Positions 22,728 to 33,284 of a stretch of 64,000 nt of DNA are shown here, piece after piece. Below the pieces are notes generated by a model. That model was not told the DNA's origin. It searched no databases and worked only from the letters and a program-made list of their open reading frames with translations. A program made the position numbers and the translations under genes. The stretch lies in contig NC_080170.1 in NCBI RefSeq assembly GCF_950295315.1, forward strand, positions 92,054,054 to 92,118,053. The letters are read 5' to 3'. Origin of the DNA: Erinaceus europaeus. Lineage: Eukaryota > Chordata > Mammalia > Eulipotyphla > Erinaceidae. The first letter of the stretch is position 1. Each line of letters opens with the position of its first letter.

Positions 22728-23316
22728 TCAACCATTGCCTTTAGTAAGTTCTTTCACTTAGTCACTATCTGACTGCCCTAGTCACCCTAGGCACCAACTT
22801 GCTAAGAGCATTCCTATGTCTTAGAGTCCACAGATGTTATTCAAATAGCCCAAGATCTTTCTTTTCATGAAAACAGAAGAAAGGCTTGCAAAAAAAAAAA
22901 AAAAAAAAAAACACACAGTTCATCTTCCACCCTCTTTATCTGCCTCCCGACCAACTCCTGTGCTCCCCTATATGCTCTTCTGTACTGTCGCCCCTCTTCT
23001 TGGGAACTGTGCATTTAAACTATCTTTTCAATGAGAATCACTTTCTGGTCAGTTTGCCATATATAGTTCACACTGTTCATTAACACACCATATTTTAAAA
23101 TAGTTGGTGATGTAAAAACATGATCTGTGCTTCCAGGTTCCATATTTTTAAATTTTTTATCCTTTAAATTTTATTAGTGATTTAATATTGATGTACAAAA
23201 ATTACAACATAACAGAGGTACAACTCTGCACCATTCCCACCTCCAAAGTCCCGTATCCCCATTACCTCCATTGTAAACTATAGAAGTTCTCCCCAGGTTG
23301 CAGATTTTGATTAACT
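22728..23316 (+). repeat. Local duplication Y, copy 2
   Basis: Matches 21082-21693 except for scattered substitutions and the A-rich patch at 22890-22911, which is a pure A tract here and a CAAA-rich tract in copy 1. It continues rightward into L1 where copy 1 does not. Confidence 0.93.
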
Positions 23317-23610
23317 ATTATTTCTACAACTGTCTATATTTGTATATATTTGCCTATTTTTTTCCATGGTCCCATCTTCTCTTCCTTTTTAAGTCACACA
23401 TACACCTCTTACTACATCCAAATATCCCTCTTTTTCCTCTTCTTTTTCCCGGTCTTGATGAAGTTGGAGGTCAGAGCTCTCCATTCACTTTCTCCCTATT
23501 ATTTCTCCCCCACTGGGAATATGAACTATACTGGAGTACATAAAGTGGGAATTCTGGCTTCTGTAATTGCTTCTCTTTTGGACATGGGTGTTGGCAGCTT
23601 TATCCATAAA
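23160..23610 (-). mobile_element. L1 3' UTR, part 1
   Basis: TTTAATATTGATGTACAAAA, GAGGTACAACTCTGCACCAT, GGTCTTGATGAAGTTGGAGG and GCTTCTGTAATTGCTTCTCT follow the order of the copy at 18138-19130. It is interrupted from 23611 by duplication X. Confidence 0.82.
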
Positions 23611-24160
23611 TTGTGTTTTCCAGTACTAGAGCATTTCCCTGGTCTCTCTTTCTTTGCTTCCCTGTGGCCCTGGAACTAATACCTCTTTTACTTTATTAAA
23701 ACTCTTACTACATATTCTATTTCCTTAAGCTGTTCACTAAACAGAAATCTTGACCTTGTACTCTAACTTTTCCAGTTCTATCAGAAGCAAACATTCAGAT
23801 ATTACCCCTATAATATTTTGATCATAACTCTTTTTTTTAAATATTTATTTTATTTATTTATTCCCTTTTGTTACCCTTGTTGTTTTATTGTTGTAGTTAT
23901 TATTGTTGTCATTGTTGGGTAGGACAGAGAGAAATGGAGAGAGGAGGGGAAGACAGAGAGGAGGAGAGAAAGATAGACACCTGCAGACCTGCTTCACCAC
24001 CTGTGAAGCGACTCCCCTGCAGGTGGGGAGCCGGGGTTCGAACCGGGATCCTTATGCAGGTCCTTGTGTTTTGCGCCACCTGCGCTTAACCCGCTGCGCT
24101 ACAGCCCGACTCCCTGATCATAACTCTTTAAGATAAAATAATGAGAAAGCTGAAACATGG
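23611..24160 (+). repeat. Local duplication X, copy 2, with a SINE-B inside
   Basis: Copy of 19513-19770 inside an L1 3' UTR. The L1 word GTGTTGGCAG...TTTA.TC.ATA appears on both sides (about 23587-23609 and 24165-24187), an imperfect flanking direct repeat. Confidence 0.88.
23833..24114 (-). mobile_element. SINE-B with matching empty site at 19723
   Basis: A complete minus-strand SINE-B close to consensus (GGTTCGAACCGGGATCC B-box region on the plus strand). Perfect 14 bp TSDs TGATCATAACTCTT lie at 23819-23832 and 24115-24128. The duplicated copy at 19513-19770 carries the same site once with no SINE, so insertion followed the duplication. Confidence 0.98.
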
Positions 24161-25228
24161 AGAGGGTGGTGTTGGCAGTTTAATCTATACCCCTAGTCTG
24201 TTTCTATCTTTTCCTAGTGGGGTAGAGCATTGGAGAGGTGAAATTCTGGAACACATTAATGAGATTATCTACCCAGGGTGGTCAGGATAGAATCATAGTA
24301 GTATCTGCAATTTGATTGCTGAAAGACAGTAAGATATAAGGCAGGACAAAGTGCTTAGTAAATGGAACCAAAAACTAGGAATATAGCAGATGAGAATAGG
24401 GATCTTCGGGTGGAGAGAAGCTAGGAAGTCTATTTTAGATATGTTCCTAGGGGCCCATGACTTAATCTTCTAGCATTTGCCCTTCTTCCGTAGCCAGTCA
24501 ATAGCGTCAGGTTGAGCCTGATGTAAAGTTTTGAGACCTCCTTTGAATCTGGAGAGGTGGCAGTCGTTGACTATGTGGGCATAGTCTGTCTGTAGCCGCA
24601 GGGGCAGTTCGGGTCATCTCTGGCTCCCCAGCGATGGAACATAGTGGCGCACCGGCCATGGCCTGTTCGATAGCGATTGAGGAGGGCCCAATCATAACGT
24701 GCTAGGTCAAAGCCGGGTTGACGTTTGCAGGGGTCTGTGATGAGGTGTTTGTTCTTTACCTCAGCTGACTGCCAACTCTGTTTCCAAGAGTCTGGAACAG
24801 AGAAGTTCAGTGTAGGCGTAGGAGACCAGATTGGATGATGAGACGTCAAGCGTTGGACAGGGTGGGCGAAGATATTCGCGTATATTGGCAGGTCCGGTCG
24901 AGCGTAGATGTGGGAAATGAACTTAGATGATGCCGAATCCCGATGAATATCTGGTGGGGCGATGTTGCCAAGAACTGGCAGCCATGGAACTGGGGTGGAA
25001 CGGATGGTTCCAGAAATTATCCTCATGGAGGAATATAATTTGGAATCGACCAAGTGGACATGGGGGCTACGGAACTGTACTGGGGCACAGTATTCTGTAG
25101 TGGAATAGCATAATGCCCGAGATGCCTTAATAATCCTTACTTAAGCTTGATAGCTTAACATGGGAATTGACAAAAATATTGTCTAGGAAGATGGTGTTAG
25201 AGTTGAGAAAAGAGCTATAAAGTTGGCT
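24161..25228 (-). mobile_element. L1 3' UTR, part 2, split by a foreign LINE
   Basis: Host L1 blocks at 24161-24469 (TTTCCTAGTGGGGTAGAGCA to GGGCCCATGACT) and 25131-25228 (AGCTTGATAGCTTAACATGG, GATGGTGTTAGAGTTGAGAA) are adjacent in the copies at 19285-19400 and 60390-60490. The 661 bp between them are a separate insertion. Confidence 0.85.
24470..25130 (-). mobile_element. Non-L1 LINE: ORF2 C-terminal fragment, one frameshift
   Basis: On the minus strand a frame is open from about 25130 to 24568, about 185 codons, and continues in the neighbouring frame to a TAG at 24472-24470. In order it reads STTEYCAPV, SSMRIISGTIRSTP, LPVLGNIAPP, ITDPCKRQPGFDLARYDWAL, LNRYRTGHGRC and CPCGYRQT. After a one-base shift come HIVNDCHLSRFKGGL and AIDWLRKKGKC. 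The Cys/His set (CPC ... H ... C) and the RTGxGRC block are typical of the end of ORF2 in several non-LTR families of invertebrates, and unlike L1. The frameshift (one base lost near 24574-24578) separates CPCG from HIVNDC. The region is more GC-rich than its flanks. It is 5'-truncated: no RT catalytic core is present. The 3' end coincides with the stop codon, with no tail. Short flanking repeats TAATC(C)TT at 24463-24469 and 25131-25138 may be the TSD. Clade is not assignable from sequence alone. Confidence 0.88.
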
Positions 25229-25530
25229 TGGGGGTGTGTGTGGAGGTAGTGCATACAGTACACAGCAGTAACGACCCTCACAAGGATCCTGCCTGGTTCA
25301 AGCCCTTGGCTCCCCACTGACAGGGGGAATAGCTTCACAAGCAGTGAAGCATGTTTATAGGTGTCTGTCTATCTTGCTCTCTCCCTCCCTGTCTTCCCCT
25401 CCTCTCTGAATTTCTCTCTGTTCTATCAATCAATAAATAAGTAAATACATAAATACATAAATAAAGGATGCCAGGAGCAGTAAATTTATAGTGCAGGTAC
25501 CAAGCCCCAGTGATAACTCTGGAGGCAAAA
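25229..25530 (+). mobile_element. SINE-B with 3' tail module, diverged
   Basis: GGAGGTAGTGCATACAGTAC, B-box region GGTTCAAGCCCTTGGCTCCC, body, then ATAAATACATAAATAAAG and the module AGGAGCAGTAAATTTATAGT...TGATAACTCTGGAGGC. Confidence 0.88.
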
Positions 25531-25612
25531 GGAAAAAAAAAAAAGAAAGAAGGAAAGAAAGAAAGAAAGAAAGAAAGAGAGAAAAAAAGAAAGAAAGAAA
25601 AGAGAGAAAGAA
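25531..25612. repeat. (GAAA)n microsatellite from a SINE tail
   Basis: A-rich then AAAG repeats with a few interruptions, starting where the SINE tail ends. Confidence 0.95.
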
Positions 25613-26675
25613 ATTTCGATTAGTGCAGAAAGTAGCTAAGTAGCTCCAAAACTTGAAAAAAAATCTATGAATAAATTACCTGTTTACCCCATCTACCTGA
25701 TCCGGGGCCCATATATATTCATATTGAGCACAGGAGCCTGGCTGTCAATGTGAGCTCAAAGTCTGTGGTCACAGCTGGCAACACTGTAAGTGCTCCTGTT
25801 TCAGGACCTGTGTTCCTAGAGTGGAAGGGTAGGATGATGCTTTTCTACCATTTTTAGTACGTATTATGATTATTGTGTTTTTGAGGTCTTTGCTCTAAAA
25901 ATTCAGGATTTATTTTTTTCTGAAAGATTCCTAAATATATATAGACTACTATGTCACCCTAACTATACCCATTATAAAACTAGACTTCAGAAAAAAAAAA
26001 AAGACAGTCACTTCTTTCTTTGAAGCTTACTCTGTAGTGGATGCTATCTTAGACTAGTTTCCCAACTTGAGTTGCTTTTTTTTACCTCTTCTTTTCTATG
26101 CTGGTGTTCTTATGATTTCTTTTATGATAGTTACTAAAATTTAAGAAAGATAAGTGGGGTTAAATCTTTGAAACTAGAAGATACAGTTATGTATGTACTA
26201 GGTTCTAAAGAAATGTCTTCTTTCTTTTCATCCTTTTCATATGAGAGCTTCTCTTAATATTCTGCCCTACTTTGTTTTAATGAAGAATAGAATATGCTTT
26301 TGTTGTAAGATTAAGTAAAGTAATGCATGAACCGTTTTTTAAATATCTATTCTAAGTATTAAATACTGTTAGTTATATCTTTATTTCCTTTATTGAGGAT
26401 TGCCTCAGGAAATTGTGGTGGTACATTAAAAAACAATGACTATATTTAGAAATATATCTGAATTTTCCTATACAGGTAACAATTAGAATAAAACAATGTC
26501 ATATATTTCTATTACTAATACATAGTTCTTAAGGTGAGAGAGAAAACTGCTAATACTAAAAAGTAACTGTAGATTCAGGTCCAATTGAATGGTAGATACT
26601 AGTAGAATCTTATATTTGCACTATAAAAAGATGTAACTTGGAAGATATAGAAAGTCAATGTGTAAATAAAAAAAA
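25613..26675. other. 1.06 kb unique DNA
   Basis: 25640-25850 (ACCCCATCTACCTGATCCGG, GAGCTCAAAGTCTGTGGTCA) resembles the L1 3' UTR block at 57830-57920 on the minus strand, so the left 200 bp probably belong to that L1. The rest shows nothing. Confidence 0.5.
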
Positions 26676-26685
26676 TGGGTTAACG

Positions 26686-26957
26686 GGGGCTGGATGGTGA
26701 TGTATTGGGTTAAATGCACATAGCATGAAGTTCAGGGACCTGCTCAAGGATCCTGGTTCGAGTCTCCAGCTCTCCATCTACAGGGGACTCGCTTCACAAG
26801 TAGTGAAGCAGATCTGTATTTGTCTTTCTCTCTCTCTTTCTATCTTCCCCTCTGTATCTATTTCTTTCTTTCCTATCCAATAAAATGGAAATATGGCCAC
26901 CCAGAGCAGTGGATTCATAATGTAGGCACTGAACCCCAGCAATAACCCTGGAGGCAA

Positions 26958-26992
<35 letters not shown>

Positions 26993-26993
26993 T
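26686..26993 (+). mobile_element. SINE-B with tail module and (TAA)n
   Basis: Head GGGGCTGGATGGTGATGTAT, B-box region GGTTCGAGTCTCC, a shortened body without CAACAA tail, module GAGCAGTGGATTCATAATGT, then (ATA)n to 26993. TSD-like TGGGTTAAYG at 26676-26685 and 27001-27010. Confidence 0.88.
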
Positions 26994-27182
26994 TTATATT
27001 TGGGTTAATGGCTTCGTTTTTGTCTTCATAAAACATTAAGAAAAGTACCAACATGCTGATCAAGGCTCAGTATTCAGAGACTAGAAATTCCCTTGACATT
27101 CTTCCCAGGGTATCTGAGGGAAGAAAAAGGACAAGATCTCTTAACTAATGAGCAGAACACACAGGCTTCAGTGTTTCCCCTT

Positions 27183-27300
27183 TCTTAGTTTTCTAAGGCT
27201 GCCATGACAAACTATCACAAACCAGCTAACTTGAACAACAGAAATCTATTGTCTCACAGTTCTGGAGGTGAGTATTGAATTGTCATGATATTGAGAGGGT
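27183..27300 (+). repeat. Ancient mammalian interspersed repeat fragment
   Basis: TTTCTAAGGCTGCCATGACA, AACTTGAACAACAGAAATCT and CTCACAGTTCTGGAGG are a combination I know as a very common old repeat in placental mammals. I cannot name its class with confidence. Confidence 0.55.
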
Positions 27301-27529
27301 TAGATTTTTTTATTATTATTATTTATTTCTGAAGGTTGCATGAGAAAATTTATTTGTTGACAACTTATCTTCACTTGCTGCTTTTATTTGGTAGTATTCT
27401 CCCTGTGTGCCAGTGCCTATGGGGGACTCCTGTTTTTAAAAGGAATTTGGTGATAGTAAATTAAGTTCCACTTTGCTGACATTGTCTTAATTAAATACAT
27501 CTGCATAGAAATAATTTTCAAATAATACA

Positions 27530-27813
27530 GCATAACAAGACGGGCATGCAAAATACAAGCATGAGACTCCAGTGTTTCAGGTTCAGTCCCAGGTACCACT
27601 ATAAGCCAGAGTTGAGCTGTTCTTTGTTAACAATAGACAAACAGTGGTGAAGCAGGTCTGAAGGTGCCTACCTTTCTCTCCCCTTCTCTGTCTTTCCCTC
27701 CTTTCTCAATTTCTCTCTGTCCTATGCAATAAAACTGGAAAAATGGCCACCAGGAGCAGGTCCTTGTACTTTGTATTATATGTGCTTAACTCAGTGTGCC
27801 ACCACCCAGCCCC
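27530..27813. mobile_element. SINE-D/B composite with inverted SINE head
   Basis: 27530-27620 is a plus-strand SINE-D head (CAGGTTCAGTCCCAGGTACC). 27641-27757 is a plus-strand SINE body (GTGGTGAAGCAGGTCTGAAG) and start of tail module (GGCCACCAGGAGCAG). 27758-27813 is then a minus-strand SINE head (AGGTCCTTGTACTTTG to GTGCCACCACCCAGCCCC). The two heads face each other and no minus-strand body exists. Confidence 0.72.
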
Positions 27814-27819
27814 CAATTT

Positions 27820-28220
27820 GTTTCATTTTGTATGCAAAGCTTTATAGTTGAATCATATGAAACTGATGATGTTCAATGACTTCTTACCAACAAAAGTTGC
27901 AATATCATGTTTCTATACATGGAATAGTTAAGATTCTGAAACTAAACTTAATATTCCAAGTAATTGATCTGGGACCCATATCACAGCCTTGACAAACCGT
28001 GTAACAGTTTATGCCTCATATTTTTAACTGTAAAGTGGTAAGTGATAGTACCAATTTCATTGGGCTTCTGGAATAAACTAATATAGATGAAAATTTATGA
28101 GAAGCTATAGTGCTGTTACTGTGCTAACTGCAATGGTTATTATTTTATTTATATAATAATGATTTATCTACTATCAATTTTTCAGTATTGTAGTTACTTT
28201 ATAAATATTTGTACAAAGAC
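27820..28220. other. Unique AT-rich DNA
   Basis: Nothing recognised. Confidence 0.45.
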
Positions 28221-28230
28221 AAAACTGATT

Positions 28231-28601
28231 GGGGGTAGGGCAGTAGCTCAACGGGTTAAGCGCACATGGTGCGAAATGCAAGGACTGGTGTAAGGATCCC
28301 GGTTCCTCGGCTCCCCACCTGCTGGAGGGACGCTTCACAAGTGGTGAAGCAGGTCTGCAGGTGCCTATCTTCCTCTCCCCCTCTCTGTCTTCCCATCCTC
28401 TCTCCATTTCTCTCTTTCCTATCCAACAACAATGACATCAGTAACAACAACAATAATAACCACAACAACTATAAAAAACAACTAGGGCAACAAAAGGAAA
28501 AAAATAGCCTCCCGGAGCAATGGATTAGTGGTGCAGACACCAAGCCCTAGTAATAACCCTGAAGGCAAAAAAAAAAAAAAAAAAAAAAGAAAGAAAAAGA
28601 A
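28231..28601 (+). mobile_element. SINE-B with 3' tail module
   Basis: Head GGGGGTAGGGCAGTAGCTCA, body, CAACAACAACAATAATAACC tail, module CGGAGCAATGGATTAGTGGT and a long A tail. TSDs AAAACTGATT at 28221-28230 and 28602-28611. A few bases are missing in the B box (GGTTCCTCGG). Confidence 0.95.
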
Positions 28602-28611
28602 AAAACTGATT

Positions 28612-29484
28612 AAAAAAAACGTCTTCTCATATATGTCTGAACACAAAGCAATTTTAATTTAATTTAACTTTAATCTAACTTAATCTCTATAGCAATAATA
28701 ACATTCATTGCTTAATTTTCTCGTTTTAAAAATTGCAAAATTTTAACTCCTAATAAGTAAAAGGTCTACTCTGGATTGTAATCCAAATTAGCCTATTTGT
28801 CACCTGCAGATTTTGACTCTCCCTCCTTCTAACTAACTGTAGATTTCTCAGTTTTCAGCCTCTGGCCAGTCTCTGCCATACTTTAATGCCTGATGAGTTT
28901 TCTTAACTGGAGTTTTTTAGCAGTCTTTGAAATTGAATAAGAGACTTATTTAATGACTGTCTATTAGCCCAAGACAAATTCTATATTTGTCTGCTAACCT
29001 CTTATACTAGGATGATTCAATTCACGAATGAAATTATGGACACGACTGAAGGAAATTTGAATTTAAATTATATTATTTCTAGAACATTCCTGTCCACTTT
29101 AAAATTAATAGCAATCGGGCTTTATAATCTGAATCCCAGGTGCTCCTTATTTAATCTACTTCCTAAATCCAGGATTTAAGAGCAATGCTTCCAGACAATG
29201 ATTTATAACTATGAGAGTAGTTCAGTCGTCCCATTTCTATACATAGCTGAGAAAATGGGATGGGATTCATCAGATGGATTTTAGAGATCATCTGGCCAAC
29301 TGCTGTCAGTTTACACACAAAACTCAGAATAATGTTTTATTGGGTTAACAGAGTATGAGAGATGAACTATAATTAGTACTCTGGTGATTGCTCTGTAGGT
29401 CATATTTGCTTTTCAAAGGATAAAAAAGATTGATTCAGATTTAAAATATTGAAAATTTCAGTAGAAAGCACATTTATTGATAGG
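28612..29484. other. 0.9 kb unique AT-rich DNA
   Basis: No gene and no recognisable element. Confidence 0.5.
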
Positions 29485-29500
29485 CAGCCTTCAGATTCTT

Positions 29501-29715
29501 TTAAAACATTTTTTTCTTTATTATCTTTATTTATTTATTGGATAGAGACTGTCAGAAATTGAGAGGAAGGAGGAGGTAGAGAGACAGTGAGACACCTGCA
29601 GCACTGCTTCACCACCTGTGAAGCTTTCCCCCTGCATGTGAGAACCATGAGCTTGAACCCAGGTCCTTGCACATTGTAACATATGCGCTCAACCAGGTGC
29701 TCCACCACCTGGCCC
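29501..29715 (-). mobile_element. SINE-A
   Basis: Complete minus-strand copy with 16 bp TSDs CAGCCTTYAGATTCTT at 29485-29500 and 29716-29731. Confidence 0.96.
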
Positions 29716-29871
29716 CAGCCTTTAGATTCTTAAGATGAATGAGGGAGGCAATATGAAGGACAATGTTCTGGTAACATATGAGCTGGAAAATACACGGCGG
29801 TATACATCATTTACAGAAACTTCAGGGTATGTCTTAAAAATCCAGAAAAACAAAAGCACTTATATTTAAAG

Positions 29872-29872
<1 letters not shown>

Positions 29873-29938
<66 letters not shown>
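29873..29938. repeat. (TA)n(TG)n compound microsatellite
   Basis: About 16 TA units followed by about 17 TG units. Confidence 0.97.
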
Positions 29939-29939
<1 letters not shown>

Positions 29940-31005
29940 TATAGATAGACTATGATAAAAATAAAAAGAAAGTTATTTTCTTTTTGTATTCTTTTTTAAA
30001 AATAAAATTCAAACCCAGGGAATATAAAACACATATTTTATCATCAAAGCACCTCATTAGGTGTTGAAAATACCTAAGAGCAACTCAATTTTTTTTAAAA
30101 AAAGAATGTAGACATTTATAGCAAGATATCATGACACTTAAAATGTGTGTCTACATCATAAGTATCAAAAATATTCACTTAAATCTTTATTGACTCTCGT
30201 GAACTAAATGACTGTTTCTCAGCTTTTGATATGAATGATAATGAGATGTAATCATGTATCCCACTTCTGTTTGCTTTATTTCTGTGTGTCTGTGTTTGTG
30301 TTGTTTTGTTTGTCTGTTTTTAATAGTTAATACTTTCACATCTGAGACAGCTATAGGAGGTGGTTGTCCAGAAATCAATTGTCTGAATACTAAGGATATA
30401 GGCTAAGTATTGGGTGAGAGAGTGATGGATTGTCAGGAAAAAAGAGGCCATCACAAATCATCTGAAAAAGACAGATGGATTTTCCATTAACTGGGAGAAG
30501 CTGGTGGCTTACAAAACCTAGGAATAGTGTAGATTGAAGTTTTTTTTGTTGTTGTTTGTTTTTTCCTCTTTGTGTCTAGGAATATAGTTTTCTTTTTTAG
30601 GCATTTTGAATCTCTCTGTGACTTAAATCATACTTGTCTTTGGTAGCATTATTTTTCATTATAAGGTTTATGCTCATCATAAAAAAATTGAAAAAAATCT
30701 TGGAAAAAAATTCCAAATCATTTATATTCTTACCCTTTAAATGATCTCCGTTTACATTTTAGCATGCTTTCTTTATGAATAAATTTTATATAATTGAGAA
30801 CAAAACACATGTGCAGGTTTTGGTATCATTCTTTATGAAGCTGAATAAATGTTTCTCAACAACCGCATTTTTAAAAGTGTGCCTCATTTTAGCATAAGAT
30901 TGTATATGCATTTATTTAATTTGTTTGCTTTGTTATTGTGATTAGAACTGTAGTAAATCGTTGCCTATGTGGCCTACATCTTTCCTTAGGATAGTTAAAT
31001 ATTAT
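29940..31005. other. 1.07 kb unique AT-rich DNA
   Basis: Nothing recognised. Confidence 0.5.
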
Positions 31006-31009
31006 TTTT

Positions 31010-31132
31010 AGGCTTTATTTGATGAAATTGAGGGAATGAGAAAAGTCGAAGCACTGGAACATGCAATGTGGGTATCAAACTTGGGGTCTCATATATGCAA
31101 ATACTGTTCTCTATGCACTGAACAGCTAGCTA
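31010..31132 (-). mobile_element. SINE-E, old copy
   Basis: GAAGCACTGGAACATGCAAT, CAAACTTGGGGTCTCATATA and CTCTATGCACTGAACAGCTA give the order body, B-box-like, head seen at 41715 and 44285. Low identity. Confidence 0.5.
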
Positions 31133-31900
31133 TAGGATGTGAATATTTTTAATTGTCTTGATAGATGTTAAGTCTCGTGAGAGATATAGAATCACGTCTC
31201 TCTTGACAGGTGATAGCAATCTACTCCTTAAAGTAGTAAGTAAAAGATCAGCCAAGTTAGTTAACTGTAAAGAAGCAATGTAAATGGATCTGAGCCAGGA
31301 CCTGAGCTAGGAGTAGGCAGGGTGCTGCCAGTACCTGAGGAGAGAAAGAGGCTTGAAAGAGAAGTATGGGGGTTAATATCAGGATTGTCCTTGTCTGGAG
31401 TGTTGTTTTTGTTCTGAACTCTGATTATAGAAGGGATGATTTTCTTTTATGTCATTTCTATTATGTAGTAATTATATGTTACATAGAATTAAGAATATAA
31501 GGTATACAGAAGTTTTCCCCCAGTATATGGTTTCATTTTACATAACTATAGTATCCAAACCAGGACATTGAGATTGGTATAATCCAGCTGCAGAGTTCTA
31601 TGTCTTTCATCCTGATTACTGCTACCAGTCAAAATATAACATTATTCCATCACCACAAAGCTCTCCTTTGTGCTAATCCCTTGCAGTTACTTACATGAAT
31701 GTCCCTCCCACCAATGATCCCTCACCTCTGACAACATCCTTATGATATGCTTATGCATGATTAGTATGAGGACTGCTGACAAATACAGTAAAAATAAGTA
31801 TGAATGAGCTCATCTGGTACTCATGCAGTGGGAAAAAAATTAAAGCATGAACTGCTTTCGACACAGGACACCTTCAAATTTGAATGGAGATGTAGTCAAG
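31133..31900. other. Unique DNA
   Basis: No feature recognised. The 118-codon ORF at 31847-32203 crosses SINE sequence and is not a gene. Confidence 0.5.
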
Positions 31901-31906
31901 AGTGAA

Positions 31907-32399
31907 GCATGGGACTGGAAAGATAGCTTACCTAGTAAGGCACACACTTTGTCACACATAGAGACCCAAGTTTACATTCTGGCATCACATGGGAGGTACA
32001 ATGGTACTGGAGGAAGCTCCAGTGCTGTGATCTCTCTCTCTTACTTTTTTTTTTTTTTGCCTGCAAGGTTATTGCTGGGTCTCAGTGCCTACACCAGAAT
32101 CCACTGCTCCTGGAGGATATTTTTTCCTTTTGTTGCCCTTGTTGTTTATTGTTGTTGTTGTTATTGCTGCCATTGTTGTTGGATAAGACAGAGAGAAATC
32201 TAGAGAGGAGGGGAGGACAGAGAGGGGGAGAGGGAGATAGACACCAGCAGACCTGTTTCACTGCTTGTGAAGCGACCTCCCTGCAGGTGGGGAGCCAGGG
32301 GCTTGAACCGGGATCCTCACACTGGTTCTTGTGCTTTGTGCTATGTGTGCCTGACCCCCCCCCCCCCCTTTTATCTATATCTCTCTATCTGTGTGGAAA
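31907..32399 (+). mobile_element. SINE-D split by a SINE-B
   Basis: 31907-32045 reads GACTGGAAAGATAGCTTACC, CCAAGTTTACATTCTGGCAT, GGAGGTACAATGGTACTGGA and CTCTCTCTCTTAC. The short remainder TATCTATATCTCTCTATCTG follows the SINE-B at 32373. Confidence 0.7.
32046..32372 (-). mobile_element. SINE-B with 3' tail module
   Basis: A T12 run at left, CAAGGTTATTGCTGGGTCTC module, tail, body and B-box region GGCTTGAACCGGGATCC. The head is partly replaced by a C15 tract at 32356-32370. Confidence 0.92.
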
Positions 32400-32960
32400 A
32401 ACACCCTGGGAGTGAAGCCAATATCATCCTGATACCAAAAACACACAGGGGACACACAAAAAAGAAAACTACAGCCCATTATCTCTGATGAATATGATGC
32501 AAAAATATTGATACAAACTCTTGCCAACTGGATACAGCAATATCATAAAAAGATTGTACATCATGACCAAGTTGAATTTATCCCAGGGATGCAAGGCTGG
32601 TTTAGTATATGTAAATCGGTAAATGTGATCTCAATAGATGCAGAGAAAGCCTTTGACAAATCCAATATCTGTTCATGATAAAAATGCTACCAAAAATGGG
32701 AATAGGTGAAACATTCCTTAACCTAGTGGAGTTCATATATAGCAGACGTACAATGAACATTATACTCAATGGTGAACAACTGGAAGCGTTTTTACTTAGA
32801 TCAGGTACTAGACAGGGCTGCCCATTACTACTCAACACAGTGTTGGAAGTTCTTGCCATAGCAAGCAGGCAAGAACCATGAATGAAAGGGATACAAATTG
32901 GAAGAGAACAGGTCAAATTGTCACTATTTGTAGATGATATAATAGTATAATGGATTAAAT
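32400..32960 (+). mobile_element. L1 ORF2, reverse transcriptase core fragment
   Basis: Across frames it reads EANIILIPK, then [32 protein letters not shown], a stretch [10 protein letters not shown] and, at 32917-32940, LSLFVDDIIV. These are the RT domain blocks of mammalian L1: the DAEKAFD metal-binding Asp motif, the RQGCPLSP block and the catalytic FADD motif, here FVDD. Several stops and frameshifts mean it is dead. The fragment begins next to a SINE and ends at about 32960. Confidence 0.93.
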
Positions 32961-33268
32961 TTAGCTGCAGAGAAGGTCAAGTTTTGTTTAACAATATATC
33001 TCTGACACATGTAATAATCATGGGACCATGTGGTTAATAAATATTTGAACAAAAGCCAGACAATGTTTCTTAAATAATAGAGATTACCTCTGTTATGGGA
33101 TGAATTTGAAGCTAAACTATTGTTTTAACTGTAGTGATCTAATGCAGCTGGACTCACTGATCACCGTCCTTCTCTATGAGATGAGTCTATAGATGGATTT
33201 TTCAAGTACTTCCTCTCAGGCTTTATTAACAGGGAGTCCTTGGAAGCTTCTGTTTTCCGGATTCATTT
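32961..33268. other. Unique DNA
   Basis: No feature recognised. Confidence 0.45.
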
Positions 33269-33284
33269 AAAAAGTTGGACATCA

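Noticed and set aside
24507..24695. 62-codon minus-strand ORF overlapping the foreign LINE
   Set aside because: It is a shadow frame of the ORF2 fragment and shows none of its motifs.
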